Shown: one piece after another, positions 20,443-32,999 of the stretch
How positions within the stretch are numbered: position 1 is the first letter of the stretch
How the letters are laid out: the number at the start of each line of letters is the position of its first letter
Assembly: GCA_020091685.1 (NCBI GenBank)
Contig: CM034608.1
Location: 10,602,522 to 10,666,521, forward strand
Length of the DNA stretch: 64,000 nucleotides
Direction: 5' to 3'
Source: Lutjanus erythropterus
Taxonomy: Eukaryota; Chordata; Actinopteri; Lutjaniformes; Lutjanidae
Notes under the pieces: generated by a model
Databases searched by the model: none
What the model was told of the DNA's origin: nothing
What the model saw: the letters and a program-made list of their open reading frames with translations, nothing else
Position numbers and translations under genes: made by a program

Positions 20443-23400
20443 TAGACGCAGCAAAAAATAAAACACCCAAACAAAAAAAACCTTTTTCCATAGACATAGA
20501 TGAGCACATCAGGGGTGCAGCAGGTACATATCATCAGGGATAAAATGAGCACTCTTAAAGCAGATATAAATAATTAAGAAATTTCAACCACAGTTGACAC
20601 GACAGGAAAGTCACTAAACACATAAAATCATAATACTTTCCTTACAATATACACAATCATTCATTCATTATCATATTTAATTCAATGTGGATCATATTTC
20701 ACTCAATATTCCCTGGTATGTTCAAGTTTTCATCCTTTATAGGTGTGTATATGATGTTCTCATATCTCATTCATACTGTTCTCTGATGATTTATTAATGA
20801 ACTACTATGGCTTTATTTACTTACAGCATGTATACTTTCCATATTGTGGTTTCTTCACAGCATTACCGGTGTCTTGCTGCATTCAGGAAGCTGCCTTAGT
20901 CTCTACACTCATGAAAAAAGCTTTTCATTTCAGCATGACACCTGTGCCTGATCCCATGACCTTCATCACCGTACCACAACGTGCTGCTCAGTGCTCGCTC
21001 GTCCTCTTTGGACCATTTCACATGAAATAGACTGAATATGTTAGTGAAAGCTGAGAGGACAGATGTCATTATATTTCTTTTGGTCAAACACTTAAAAAGA
21101 ATAAAGGAGACAAGTACTCCAGTCTTTTTCATGTGGTTCTGGGCCCATCCTCACTGAAATACAAAACAACGGGAGATGTCATTGATCTTGTCCATACACC
21201 ACATGTGCCTGCGTTAATATTCCAAGATCATTAGGCATATTCAAGGGTTGTAAGTTAGAATAAGCACATTTAGACATCTGAATTTTACCAAGCCAAATAA
21301 AAAACAGGGACAATAGTAGCTTAAATATTCATCTAAATATTTATAAAACTTACCATAAAATGTATGCAGGGTTTTTTCATGCTGGTTGTGCAGTTGGATT
21401 TAAACTCTTGAATATGAGCTTGACTTGGATATAAATTCTGTGTTTTTTCTTACTGCAAACACTTAACAAACCATTAGCTAAACCCCTCCCCTGAACATGC
21501 TGAAGCAGTGTGCATGATGCCTTATTAAGAGTGTATGGAGGATGGTGTCAAAAGAAATACACAATACAGAAAAGCAAAAGCGCTGGACTTGTTTGTGATG
21601 CACTTTGTCAAGTTTTGTCCACTGAAAGGGCATCCTTGTGGGAGAGTGGGAGTGGGATTACTTTTACCCTCCATGTTGGGTTGATTGGACTTAAACTGGG
21701 TTACCCAGCAGACATGGCAGTACAGTAAACCCAGTGTGCCAGGTAACGGTAACTCAACATTGGTGTTTTTTGACTCTTGAGCATATGAGTTGATTGTACT
21801 ACCCAGTATGCATGTTGGGTAGTCCAATGAACCCAGCATGCTGGATAGTTGTAATTCTTTTCTGGATGTACCATTGATCTATTGAGAACAGGATACAGGA
21901 TGCCAAGATGCTGCCTATTCTGTCCAATGAGATTTGCTTGCCTGCTGCATGCACAAGTTTTATAGCTTCCAGGTTTACTTTGGCAGTATGCTTCCCACTG
22001 ATAATATGCAGTGTTTTTCTCACTGGCCCTGCCAATGAGTTCCATCACAGATATTTAAATCACTTTTCTCAGCTTTAGGAAAGTTTCATGAATCTGAAAC
22101 CCCCACTGATCAAAAATCTCTGTGAGTCTGACTTTAAATGACCTTGTTTGCAGTTTGAGGTGTCCTGTCAACAGTTTTACAGTTGGCTTATGGGGAAAAT
22201 GCTTTTTAGACCACAGAAATATTTTTCGCTGCAGTACTGCAAGTGACCATTGGGAAAATTTGGCAGCAAGCCTGAAAGGCAACGCCGTATCCAGATTCTC
22301 CTTTATGCAGCCATGATTTGTACTCGTGAATGACTGCTGCTGCCACTCAGTGGGTGTGTGCTTTGTGGTACGGGGTTAGCTCGCTGAACGAGAATCTGTC
22401 ACTGAGCAGTGGCTGTCACTCTTTCTTTGGCTCAGGGAGTGTGTGCAGAATGAAGTTAAATATACATACATGCAGATGCACCATAAAGAAGCAGGATTTT
22501 GGATTGGATTGATTTCAAAACAAGCATTTCATTTGCAAATCTAACATGAATATGGTTAAGTCTGCCACAGTATAAACTGTGCAGAATGAGCTTGACAAGT
22601 GACAAGTGTACAGTAGCAACAGTAACTAGCAGGGCTTAGCAAATGGTCAGTTACATCTTACACAATAAGAGCTTTTCTCCTCTTCTCTTTTTCTCCGTTT
22701 GTTTTGATCGTCTTCTGATATCTGAGTCTTTCCAAAAGTCTTTATTTCTGGACATCATGTTTTATTCAGCTCACATGGGTGAACAAAAAGCAACAAACAA
22801 AGAAACTCAAAGATACAGAGGTCAAACAAGATAATTTTCCTGAGGCAGTGACAGCTGTGAATGCAAAATAATTGTTGTTTTCCTTTAGCAAATGATAAGG
22901 AATCTTTTAAGTCATATTATCTAAACATTTATTCAACATTTTAGAGAAGGATCTTGGCTGCAGGGGTTTAGGACCAGCCAGAGTGAAGGCTGTGGATGAA
23001 AATCGTTTGATGCAACATGATCAGATTAACTGGAAGATGACTCAGCCTCGCATCTGAACACAATGTGGATTAGGAAAGAAAGATGGAGGGATTTTAGAAT
23101 TTTACTTTAAATGGACTGCACTGTAACTTTTGGCTTACATTATACATTTATTATTAAGTGTATAATAACCTATGGATAGTGGGAAATATTTCTTTATCAT
23201 TCAGAAATCTGTGCTGTACCCATATAACAATGTGTATCCTTCCTAAGCATGGCGTTAAAGGCTGTAGACTGGGAACACCTGTTGATGCCAGTACCAACTC
23301 TGTTGCTAGGAAACTCATCAGTCTTGTAGCTGATTTAGCTTCACTTCTAATCAGACAAATTTCTTTTGCAAAGTTTCAAATAAGATTTTAAGAATTTTTA

Positions 23401-23635
23401 GAAACTGGACAATCATTGCCTTGGTCCATATCTTCAAATCTGCCCACTTCATCAAGTTGAAATAAAGTGTAACAAGTTCAAGCTAGCACACTTCATCTCC
23501 CAGACAACAACTTGTCTTATACAACTTTGTCTCTCAGAGGACTAATACTGAGTCATGCAACGAAGCCTCCCTTCACAGTTTTTCATAGAAAAGTTTGTGG
23601 TGATTAAACTTCCCTGGTGTTTTATATATATCATT
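20443..23635. other. No recognised gene over about 3.2 kb
   Basis: Non-coding. Many short open frames on both strands (for example 21525-21839 and 21701-22048) overlap each other and show no domain or codon bias. ATTCATTC runs lie near 20658. Short words such as GTTGGGT recur at 21676-21830 but do not form a clear array. Confidence 0.45.
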
Positions 23636-23910
23636 AAAGGACCAGTGCGTAGGATTTAGTGGGTCCTTGTGTTGAGCTTGCAGATTGCAAACATCTCATT
23701 CTCCACTTCCAAGCATGTAGGAGAAGCTATGGTGGCAGAGAAACTCAAACTCGCAAAACACGAAGGTGGTATGTAGATCCATGGTTTGGTTTGTCATGGG
23801 CTACTGTAGAAACATGGCAGCATAGGCGCCATCTACGGAAGTACATTGGGTTTTATGCTTCCCCAAAGTTAAAAATGGGACGACCCTCCAATCCTGAGGT
23901 AAAGCAGGAA
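23636..23910. repeat. 'AGTGTGTAGGATTTA' element, copy A (rearranged)
   Basis: Starts AAAGGACCAGTGCGTAGGAT. It contains CTACTGTAGAAACATGGC and GGCGCCATCTACGG, words of an abundant percomorph repeat also present at 24985-25162 and 48546-49401. Parts appear inverted relative to those copies. The 88-codon open frame inside is not a gene. Confidence 0.6.
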
Positions 23911-24984
23911 AAAATGCAATTGTAAAATTGCCTAATAAAGACTAATAAATTCCACTGGCATTTGAACGGACCATAAATAAAGTTGTAGCATCTGCTATAT
24001 TATTCTTAATAATTGATTCTACATGATGAGGCATAGTGTATGTTTTGTTGTTCTCATGTATTACTGGCTGACTGGTTGTGCTTTAAATTATCTTAAGTGC
24101 TTTAAATAATTGGTTTAATCACAAAGTGCAATGAATTTAAACACCTCTGACCATTAATGTAGTTGACACAGTAACTTGTGGCTCTACAATTTAGATTACA
24201 CTAACACAACATGATGTCTGCTACCAGCTTTGTGTGGAAACACTTCAAAAGATTAAACAATGAAGATGCAAAGTGTGCGCTGCGCTCTAAGGAGGTATAA
24301 AATGCACTGGACTGAGGTTTGCTCCCATGTTCCCATGAATCTTAGACAAAACTCCATGTGAAAGTCCAAAATGTGCAAGAACATCGGTTTCATACTTTAT
24401 CCAGAACACTTCTGGGTGAAATGCTGTCAGAGACGGCAGCATATGATGGATTTACCTTCAGCAGTTGGCTCTGGTGAAATTTGCCTCTCACTGAAAAAAG
24501 ACAGCCAAAATCTCCTGAAGAATCCATCCAAAATCTCTCACCAAGTGAGTGAGAGCTTTTTAACTTTGAGTGCCAGGCTTCTGCTGGATATGCAGCAGTA
24601 GCCTCAGACTGTGAACAGAATATGGACTCTGTTTCGGCTCAGCTTAAAAACATGACTTTGAAAACACCAGATAACTTGATTTAACTAATTTCGTTAATTT
24701 ATAATATGAAGAATTGTAAAATAACACTCCAGTGAAGCTGTTCAAACAGATAGTGATGGATCGTATTTTGTTATCTTCACAGCTGTAGCAAAGGTCAAGC
24801 TGCAGCAAGCTGTATTATGTTCATTATAATGTTCATACCACCAGATAACACACTGAAGCAGTCAGGTTTGGAACTCACATACATTGGGATTTTGTGCTTC
24901 TGGGAGGAATATTAAACCCTACTCTTCACCACATCTCACCATCTAACATTATCACCCCCTGACTCTGTTCAACCAGAGTCAGCG
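23911..24984. other. No recognised feature
   Basis: AT-rich non-coding DNA. A TATAAAAT word near 24297 has no associated exon. The 76-codon frame at 24371-24601 is unsupported. Confidence 0.4.
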
Positions 24985-25162
24985 CCCATGTATTGTGGTG
25001 CAACATGGCGGCCTCCATGGAAGAGGACATTCTAAGTTAAAAAAAACACAACAATTCTTATTTTCAGGTGACTATACACTAATGAAAACATACTTATGCA
25101 TATTATATTTAATGTATGCCATATTCTGCCAATAGAAACCTATAAACACACTTGACCTTTAA
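24985..25162 (-). repeat. 'AGTGTGTAGGATTTA' element, copy B (partial)
   Basis: Contains GCAACATGGCGGCCTCCATG, TTATTTTCAGGTGACTATAC and the end ACACTTGACCTTTAA. The reverse complement of that end matches the left end of the copy at 48546. The outer left part is missing or too diverged to see. Confidence 0.6.
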
Positions 25163-25381
25163 TTACATTCTGAAATTGGCCCAGCATTCTTTTGAAAATT
25201 TATTTCTTAAGAATTCAGCACAAATAATCTCATACTGAAACTGTCAGGACTCTAAATATGCTCATTTGAATATCTCGATTTTGTTTCTGGGTTTCTGTTT
25301 CCATGGTAACATTTCTCATGTACAAGCCATTTTACTGGAAATGAAGATACATCATACCAGCTCCTGATTCTGACCTTTAAC

Positions 25382-25600
25382 CAGTGGTGGACAAAGTACT
25401 CAACCCCAGTACTTGAGTCAAAGTATAGATACTCCTGGTCAAATATTACTCAACTACAAGTGAAAGTTGCTCAGTCAAAATTTTACTTGAGTTGAAGTAC
25501 TAGAGTTCTTGCTTTTAAAAATACTTAAGTATTCAAAAGTACATGTTTTTAAAACTACTTAAGTATTCAAAAGTACAGATTACAAAGTACATTTTCTAAT
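25382..25600 (+). mobile_element. hAT-like element, left-end fragment
   Basis: Begins CAGTGGTGGACAAAGTACTC, the usual start of a common fish hAT-type non-autonomous element, followed by ACTTGAGT and GTACTTGAG-type words. The 22-base word starting TACTTAAGTATTCAAAAGTA appears twice (about 25521 and 25557). No matching right terminus (CCACCACTG) was found downstream, so it is truncated. Confidence 0.65.
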
Positions 25601-27225
25601 ATCAATACATGCTGTATTGTTTTCATGATGCATTTACAGAAGCTTGTAACTCTCTGAAACTTTCTTTCCTCAGGAGATAGTGGAGACCAAAAACAGAGCT
25701 AAAAGAGAGTGAATTGTGTACTTAAATCTATGAGGTGACCAAAAACATCTCAAAAATTAATATTAGTAGTGTAAATGGGCAATTGATTGCTATCTACTCG
25801 GGCATGATGACTTAGAAGATGATAATATGTCATGTCATGTTGTGTTTACAGCTTAATTCTGTGACAGGCAGGTGGCCATAGACAGATATAGATCAAAACA
25901 TTTCTCTTCCTTTACAGTTAGCAATATTTTTGCTGATTCATATTGAAGTTGGGGGTGTAAACAGGCCTGCAGGGGCCAATCTGGAGAAACAGGAGGATTC
26001 CTGGTGATCCACGCTGGTTGCTGGGCCCCAGAGACTGACTGCCCCTGTGACTGGGTCAGTAAGCAATCAACGTTATCAATAGTTCATGCAGGATACACTC
26101 ATAGAAGCCCAGGAGGTTACGACTGGTCACCTTAACAACGACACAATTGCATTTGACTTTTGACTCCGACCACATTGAACAACCAAAATTGCACACTGCA
26201 GTGAGGGGTACTTGGCAGGGGATGTGAGTTAAAGACAAGATGGATAGTAGAAAGAGAAATGAGGGAGCAGACAAGGCCAGAATATATTTATTTAAAAAAG
26301 ATTCACAGGCTGAGGCAAAATATACCAAACTCAGCAACCTGTTTATGATAAAAACAAGCTCACAGCTTGAGAGTGAAGGTTCAGAACACGTGTAGTAGAT
26401 GATGCTGATCAGACACATATGCTTACTTAGGCTACAGCAACGTCTAGCTTGCAAAACTAAATATAACATTGCCAAGAAACCACATACATCTCCAATATAA
26501 GAGGTTGTGAACTAAAATTGGCTGTTCTGAAGCATAAAACTCTAAGACTAAAAATGAGTCCCACTATAGACCTGAATGTAGACACACAATGAATCCAATC
26601 AAATGTGATGATAGATAGATGAAGTCACGCCCCTTCCAGTGGAACAGCAGTCGATGGCGAGAGACACACATTACACATATGATATTTGTCAATTTAAAAG
26701 ATAATTTTACAAGTCAAGAAAGTCCCCATTTGTTGTAAAACTGTTGAAGTACACACCCAGAAGTCACATAAGTGATGTCATGACCTCCACAAACCACTAC
26801 AATGCCTCTGTGTTTTCATGCTCTTAGGGTTTAAAAGCAAAAACAGGTTTTAGTTGTTCTTTCTCTTCACGGCCGATGAAAGCACCGAGAGTAACTGCAT
26901 AAAACACTTCAGGTAAGATAATCTTGCAAGGGACAATATTCATGTTGATGACATATAATCTGCAAGACAAAAGATCTAGTTCACCAAACTACACGACAAC
27001 AAACATGCCACAGATTATGACTTTCTTGTCTTGTCTTGTGCACCAGATGTGTAATTTGTGGCACAGTTCAAACCATGTGGCACACCAGAAAGCACGTCAC
27101 TCCGCCTCTCCTTGTGGACGTGACCGGGCCTTAAATGATCCCAACCACAGCTACTCCTCCAAAGTACAGCAGGGCACAAACTTTCGTCGTCCTTCCACTT
27201 TTGTGTTTTCGCCAGCTCCAAAACC
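25601..27225. other. No recognised feature
   Basis: Non-coding. The longest open frame in the window (26056-26475 minus, 139 codons) is here. It is Leu/Ser/Cys-rich with no recognised domain, and I saw no splice or promoter context for it. Confidence 0.4.
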
Positions 27226-27410
27226 TTAAGGGATAGTTCACCCAAAAATGAAAATTCACTCATTATTTACTCACCTTCATGCATATGGAAGGTTGGGTTT
27301 AGTATTTTAGTCCACAAAACACTGCTGGAGTTTCACAGGAAAACAAGAACGTAGGGAATTTAAGTGAATGGTGACCAATTTTGAATTTTGAATTTAAACT
27401 ATCCCTTTAA
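27226..27410. mobile_element. Small TTAA-flanked MITE (GGGATAGTTCACCC type)
   Basis: TTAA at 27226-27229 is followed by GGGATAGTTCACCCAAAAAT. The other end reads AAACTATCCCT then TTAA at 27407-27410. The terminal bases are inverted copies and TTAA on both sides is a plausible target-site duplication. This is one of the best known fish MITE types. TTAA duplications are made by piggyBac- and Kolobok-type transposases. Confidence 0.8.
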
Positions 27411-27689
27411 AGAAGCTCCTAGTACAGTTAGGTGACCAAAAGCTACAGACATCACCACACTGTTGTCCAAAAGTTGTCTGATGGCGCAACAGTAACAAAG
27501 GATTGCCAGTGTTTATGTCATCTTGCTCCAAATCGCTTTAGTTGTTAAAGAACTTCATGCTGCTCATTCACAAATACATCCTATTAAAGATACTAAAGAT
27601 GCTCCATTATATTTTGCTGTTATTTGAATGTAAAAAAAACCGCATTGTTTCTTTAAACTGACTGTTTTTTCCCTTTAAGACTGCTTCTG

Positions 27690-28140
27690 TTGTCTCTCCT
27701 CCGGAGTAGCTTATCCCGCTCTTACACACCCCTCCATGATATGATAGAATGAAGTGGTAATTGGATTTCCATCCGCGCGCTGAAATCCGATAGACTGCTG
27801 CCAAATGCTAATCTCCTATCTACCTGTCCATCACAGCAGAACAGTATGACAAAGCAGAGCTGAAGAACACTGACTAATCTGGAGCACAGCTGCTCTTTGT
27901 CACATCGTGGAGCTCGTTCAGCGACATGTGGCTTACCTCCTGACTAAGCACAGTCGGTGTGATTTTATCCAGATGCTACCTGCCATCTGATGCTCCTCAA
28001 GCGCTCCCATTAAATCAAGGCATCACCCGAACGCCGTCCTTTCTCCTCTTCGTCAAACCAGATCAGAGGATTTGCTCTGTCATACGCAGCATTGTTTACC
28101 TCTTTGGTTTAGGAAACTGCCTGTGACGTGTTACACAATT
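27690..28140. promoter_or_regulatory. Possible conserved non-coding element
   Basis: A repeat-poor, balanced block with an E-box CAGCTG (27887-27892) next to CTTTGT (27895-27900, SOX/TCF-like) and several ATTA-type words. Some CpG-containing words (CCGCGCGC near 27773) are unusual in the surrounding AT-rich DNA. It adjoins another such block at 28195-28700. Conservation not testable here. Confidence 0.28.
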
Positions 28141-28194
28141 TTATCATTTCCCAAATTGAATTTAAAATGTGCATAAACACGGTCATTTCCTCCA

Positions 28195-28700
28195 TCCTCT
28201 GGGTTGATTAATGATTAGTGGATGTTTGCTTTTCCTCAGACAATTTGACGTCTTCGTCTGGCGATGCAGATTTATTACCAGATCTGACAGACCCCCATTA
28301 TTCAGCGTGGCTCCCCAGAGCTGACACGGGGGATCTCGCACCGAGGCATTATGGACCGCAAGCATCCATTAGGACCAGAGGAGGGGAGGGCCAAACACAA
28401 TGTCTGACAGCTTGAGCTTTTGAGTTTAATTAAATGTGTCACAGGTTTCTGCCTATTTATGGCCTGGATGGAGTAATAGGGACAGGCTGTAACTCCTGCG
28501 AGCACAGCAAGAAAATTTACCTCATTTATCTCCCACTGTGAACAGAGAGCTGCATGTTTTCAAAATGTGAGCACTTGGAGCTGTGGATTCACCCGGGATG
28601 CCATAAATTGCTACAGAGGAGATAAGGGTGACATTAAAAGACATTTTGCGGGATGAGCATTGCCTGTCAGCCTCTAATAACAGTAATGCAATCCTTAAAA
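28195..28700. promoter_or_regulatory. Possible conserved non-coding element
   Basis: About 500 bp with no recognised repeat. It has the palindromic homeodomain-like word TTTAATTAAA (28425-28434), TTAATGATTAG near 28206 and more GC than its flanks. The open frames inside (28183-28505, both strands) overlap and are not convincing. This is the strongest enhancer-like texture in the window, but it is an inference. Confidence 0.3.
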
Positions 28701-31071
28701 GAAATACTCCTTCCCAGGGATTCCTTTGAACAAGTGTACATGTTTTTTCTTGTTCTCACAGTATTATTAATGCATTCCCAGCAGTTTCTTACTGTATATC
28801 GTGTGTATAGTATGTTACTGTATGTTTTCAATGCATTCTGGGAAAATATTACTATGAATCTAAATCTCAAGCTCAACAGTGATGTTCCAGGACTGAAAAT
28901 CTCAGTCATTTTCTGAATGTAAGATTTAGATTATTAGTCATAATGTTGTAAACATGCAAGAAGACTGAACACAAGCTATGAGATTCTGAAAAGACGCTAT
29001 ATGCTCCTGTAGAAACCACAAATCCATACAATATCAACAAATGTTATTTGCAGTGTCATGGAGAAGTACTTCAAAACCCACAATTCCAAAGTGTAATAAC
29101 GACGTCTGTGATTGGTAGAGCTTGCTGTTACCATGGAAATGTTTACCGCACCTGCAAACGAGAATTTCTGTTAACATTAGCAAACATGAGTCGAACTAAT
29201 AATGTTGTTATGCCACAGCGAATATAATTTATATACACACACAACACAAACTACAATATATTACAACCCTGTTTTTAAAAATATAAACACTAAAATAACA
29301 ACAAAAGTTACATTTAAGAAAAGGTATCACTTGCAATGGTTTATGTAATGTGTAGTTCCTTCACTCCAAACATAATTATGTACATTTTGCTTCAAATCAA
29401 ATGTTTCATGGTTGTGATTCATCTTGTAGTTCGTTGGGTTGGTTCAAAGCTTGAAACTCTTTATATGAGGATTTTCTGAAACATCAGAGGAGTGAATGAA
29501 TGGGAAATTCACTTCTGGAGCCATTGAGAAAATCATCGGTCACTGTTGAGCTCTATACAGTAATGCTAATTGACCACCATCTTCAAATGAAAGACTGTCC
29601 TTTGAGTTTTATATATTTTAGTGCGATAATTGTTTTTATTATAAGTTTTAACGTCACAGCCCAGGAAAATTGTGAGTGTGACTTTCACTGCAGACTCATA
29701 AAGTCTGAAGGTTAAAAAGATTGTCTCTTCTGTTCTGTCGTCTGCTTCCTGGCACATGCTTCATTTTTTTGCAAAGACAAATTGCACTAATATTGTCAGT
29801 CTAGAAGAAACACCCATAACTATGATGTTCTGTATCCTTATCAATAAATAAGCCACAGCTGATGCAACTTAACTGACTTAGCTAGGTAACATTAGCGTTA
29901 TATAGCTGTAGTGTTTATGTCAGTTAGAAATGAAGGACTATTACATGAGATTGTGTGCTTAACCATCATTATTAACACAACAGTAAAGCGGTCAGGACTG
30001 AGACACTTGCACCAAGATTCATAAGTGTAATATACAATGGTGAACTACAAATGTACTCATATGTGGGGAAATTCGCCATTTCTGTTTCCCTGGAAACATA
30101 TAGGGTCTGACTAATAACTGGAAACAATTAGGGACTTCATGAGAACTCCTACATAATGAAACCTAGTTTATTACTCCAGCAAATAGGCCAAACGGTAACA
30201 ATGTAGCAACAGATGACTTCTCGTCACTGCTGAGTCATCCAGCCAACTTCTGCTAACACCAATACTTTTTATAGAGATCATTCGATTTCCCAGAATTAAT
30301 AACTATCACACATACAAACACAAAACTTCTTCGCTAGCTCAGCCTTGCTGTAACTAAGATACCTGCTGAAAAAAATAGATTTTACATGGGCAGATGTAGC
30401 TACTACGTCCGCAAACGTCATGTATTTTTAAGGTAGTAGCACTGTATGTCACTGACTCACTGCCACAGCTGATGAAGGCGTGTTTAGCAACATCAAGGCT
30501 GAACAGTTTCATAACAGTACAATACTGCACTTCATTTTACAGTAGTACTACTGCAGTTAGTTTTGTATGTTTTCATGTATGAAATGCAGCAACTACTGGA
30601 TACTTGTTGAGAATAAGTTATTGTTAATTTAACAGTAAACCTTTTACAGTATTGAGCTCCAGAACAAATATTTGCAAATAAAGCTTAAAACTAAAACTAG
30701 ACTCCACAGAGCCATGTAACACATTTGTGATGTCCACAAATTGTACCAGCTCAGACTCTAATAAATCGTAGGTAGACTTTATGGATCCATATTAGATTTG
30801 TTTGAGCATTTGCAATGAAATGAACTTCATTGTCTGGCAGCAATAATCAATCTATGCTGAAAAAGTACACATTATCCCAGCAGATTCATGAGAGGAGTAA
30901 GCTTTTGTCTCTGCTAAAAAATTGATCTGTCCTAAGGCATACAGTCTGAATAATGTATTTGAGGACTGATAATCATTCATGTCTTGTTTTGATATTATGG
31001 GATGTGGGCGTGATTTGATAGTGAATTTTTTTTTAACGTCATCAACTTTTGTCTTTTTCATTTACACTGTC
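28701..31071. other. No gene; possible old repeat at 29390-29530
   Basis: AT-rich. The stretch 29390-29530 (GTTTCATGGTTGTGATTCAT, TTTATATGAGGATTTTCTGA) resembles a dispersed fish repeat from memory. The short open frames (28653-28916, 29500-29715, 30852-31061) have no domain. Confidence 0.4.
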
Positions 31072-31090
31072 TTTTTTTTTTTTTTTTTTT
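31072..31090. repeat. Poly(T) run
   Basis: Nineteen T in a row. Confidence 0.95.
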
Positions 31091-31675
31091 ACCCCTGAAG
31101 GCATGGATGGATACACAGTTGTGCTGAGTCACCCTCCTTTCATGTCCTAAATCTAGTTCAGCCTGGTTTTGTATTGGTGGCCTATATTTCAAGGCTGTAT
31201 ACTTTTCAGTTTGTTTAAAGTTGAATCAAATGCTTGTTGATGAAATTTGGTCACGAATCAGACGCAAGAACAGAGACAGCAGCTGCAAGTGGAAGCAGTG
31301 GGAAAGGCACTGAAGGATGTATGTATCACTGCACTGAAACTCAGATAAAACAAAATGTACATTGAATCTTACCTCCAGTCTATTTGTATTTTAATAATGA
31401 TAAAAGTGTAGTCTAAATTATCTGAAGTGGGTTTGTACCGGAGTACCGGTCTAGGAAGCTAAGCGATGTGCTGATGCGGTCAGAGTCAGCAGCAAAACGT
31501 GTTTTAGCCACTTATAAAAAAGGTCCACTTAAAAAAAATCAATATCAGTTTGAGTGTACACTATATTTAAAATATTTTCACCTTTATCTTGCTGCCAGAG
31601 AGCCTTTGTCAACAGGAAACCACTCTTATATAAGCCAAATATCAATCTCTCCAAACCATAATCATCACCATAATC
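31091..31675. other. No recognised feature
   Basis: Non-coding spacer before the LTR. An 82-codon frame at 31468-31716 runs into the LTR and is unsupported. Confidence 0.45.
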
Positions 31676-31680
31676 ATAAC

Positions 31681-31969
31681 TGTCATGTCCAAGTAGTCAG
31701 ATTAAGTTATGTTTAGTTTTTGTCTTGTGTCTATGTTGTCTCGTGGCTTCCTGTTTTATTTTGACACCTAATTCTCCTCTCGTTTCAGGTAACTTGCTCC
31801 TTCCCCCCTGTGTGATCCCACTGGTCTGATTGTCTGCCCTGCCCTGATTGTTTCCACCTGTTTCCCATTACCTCATGTGTGTGGGTATATAGTCTGTGTT
31901 TCCCTTTGTCCTGTGCCAGTTCGTCTCTAGAGTCGTGCATTTGGGTTCAGTCCTAGTTCGGTTGTGACA
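31681..31969 (+). mobile_element. Solo LTR with internal deletion (289 bp)
   Basis: Starts TGTCATGTCC and ends GGTTGTGACA, so the edges are TG...CA with a 5-bp inverted TGTCA/TGACA. It is flanked on both sides by ATAAC (31676-31680 and 31970-31974), a perfect 5-bp target duplication. It matches 61828-62408 with two substitutions, but lacks exactly the 292 bp between two TCGTCT words of that copy (581 minus 292 is 289). The TATATAG promoter word is kept and the ATTAAA signal is lost. Five-base duplications with TG...CA ends fit Ty3/gypsy- or BEL-type retrotransposons; no internal region is present. Confidence 0.9.
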
Positions 31970-31974
31970 ATAAC

Positions 31975-32439
31975 AGTGTTTTCCATCAGAAAAGGCTGTC
32001 TGACGGCAAAGGAAAGCAGTGAAAATACTCTAAGTATAGCACACACTTAAACTGATGTTCATGTTTTTTTAATGTGGGCCCCTTTTTAACAGGCTAAAAT
32101 ATGTTTTGCTGCTGTACATTGCTTAGCTTCCGTGCCGTTACTCCTCGTTTCTTCTCCAGACAAGGGGTACGCCAACTGCAATCTACCGTAGGTAATACAA
32201 TGACTATGAGTGAGTACCTCTTACAGTCCTACTTCAAATAATCTGAACCATCCCTTTAAATAATATAATGTGACTGCATCCTCTTTTTGGCTGTCAGCAA
32301 AAATAGAAATGTTGCAATGGCTATAAATACCCCAGTAAGAGATGTTTATCTACTTTACCATCACTTTGGAGTATTTTCTGTTTACACTGGCACGTGTAGC
32401 GGTGCAGCGTGATCTAGCTACCAAGGTAACCTGGCTCTG
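31975..32439. other. No gene; possible repeat end near 32250
   Basis: Contains CCATCCCTTTAAATAATAT (about 32250), like a MITE terminus. Otherwise nothing recognised. Confidence 0.35.
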
Positions 32440-32880
32440 CTGCTGAGGGCTCTGAAAGGACCTCGCAGGGTTAATTAATTAGACATGAAGTGACAGAAAC
32501 AACATCTGAGACCACCTCAGATGACGGGACAGAGTCGGGTTCAGCCTCCTAATTTCAACTGATATACGGAGCCCCTGGAAGTTTTCAGAGAGGTTTTGCT
32601 CTCTTGTTTTCTCTTGACATCTTCATATTTTAATATGTAGAGGTTAATTTCTGTGTGCTCCGAGGAAGGCAGTAATGAAAGGAAAAGCCATTAGCTGTGC
32701 ATATAAGAACCACCCCCTGCCTCTTGTGCGATCCAGATCTCAGAAATCAGACATAGATAATGTCTAGAGTACAAATGACAGTCCATATTTCCATGGCAGC
32801 AGCCCAACAGAGCATTTTAGCTCAATTTAATATTTGATAGGACCCCTTCCTGTAATGGAAACCCTGTGTTTCAGATGTAC
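32440..32880. promoter_or_regulatory. Possible conserved non-coding element
   Basis: A repeat-free block with the homeodomain-like word TTAATTAATTAG (32471-32482) and ATTA cores. It sits just right of the young LTR insertion. Texture-based guess. Confidence 0.25.
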
Positions 32881-32999
32881 CTTATGGGGGGAAGCTCACA
32901 ATGGACAGGATGTGGTGAGAAGTCTGGATGTCAGCTACAAAAACAAAGAAAAGATACAAACTACCCACAAGTTGTGGAGCGTGCCAGTGGGTGAAATTC

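Noticed and set aside
24290-24310. TATAAAAT word as a promoter
   Set aside because: No exon-like or GC-rich block downstream; frequent by chance in AT-rich DNA.
26056-26475. Longest open frame in the window, 139 codons on the minus strand
   Set aside because: No domain, no codon bias visible, no promoter, splice or homology context. This length is expected by chance in 64 kb.
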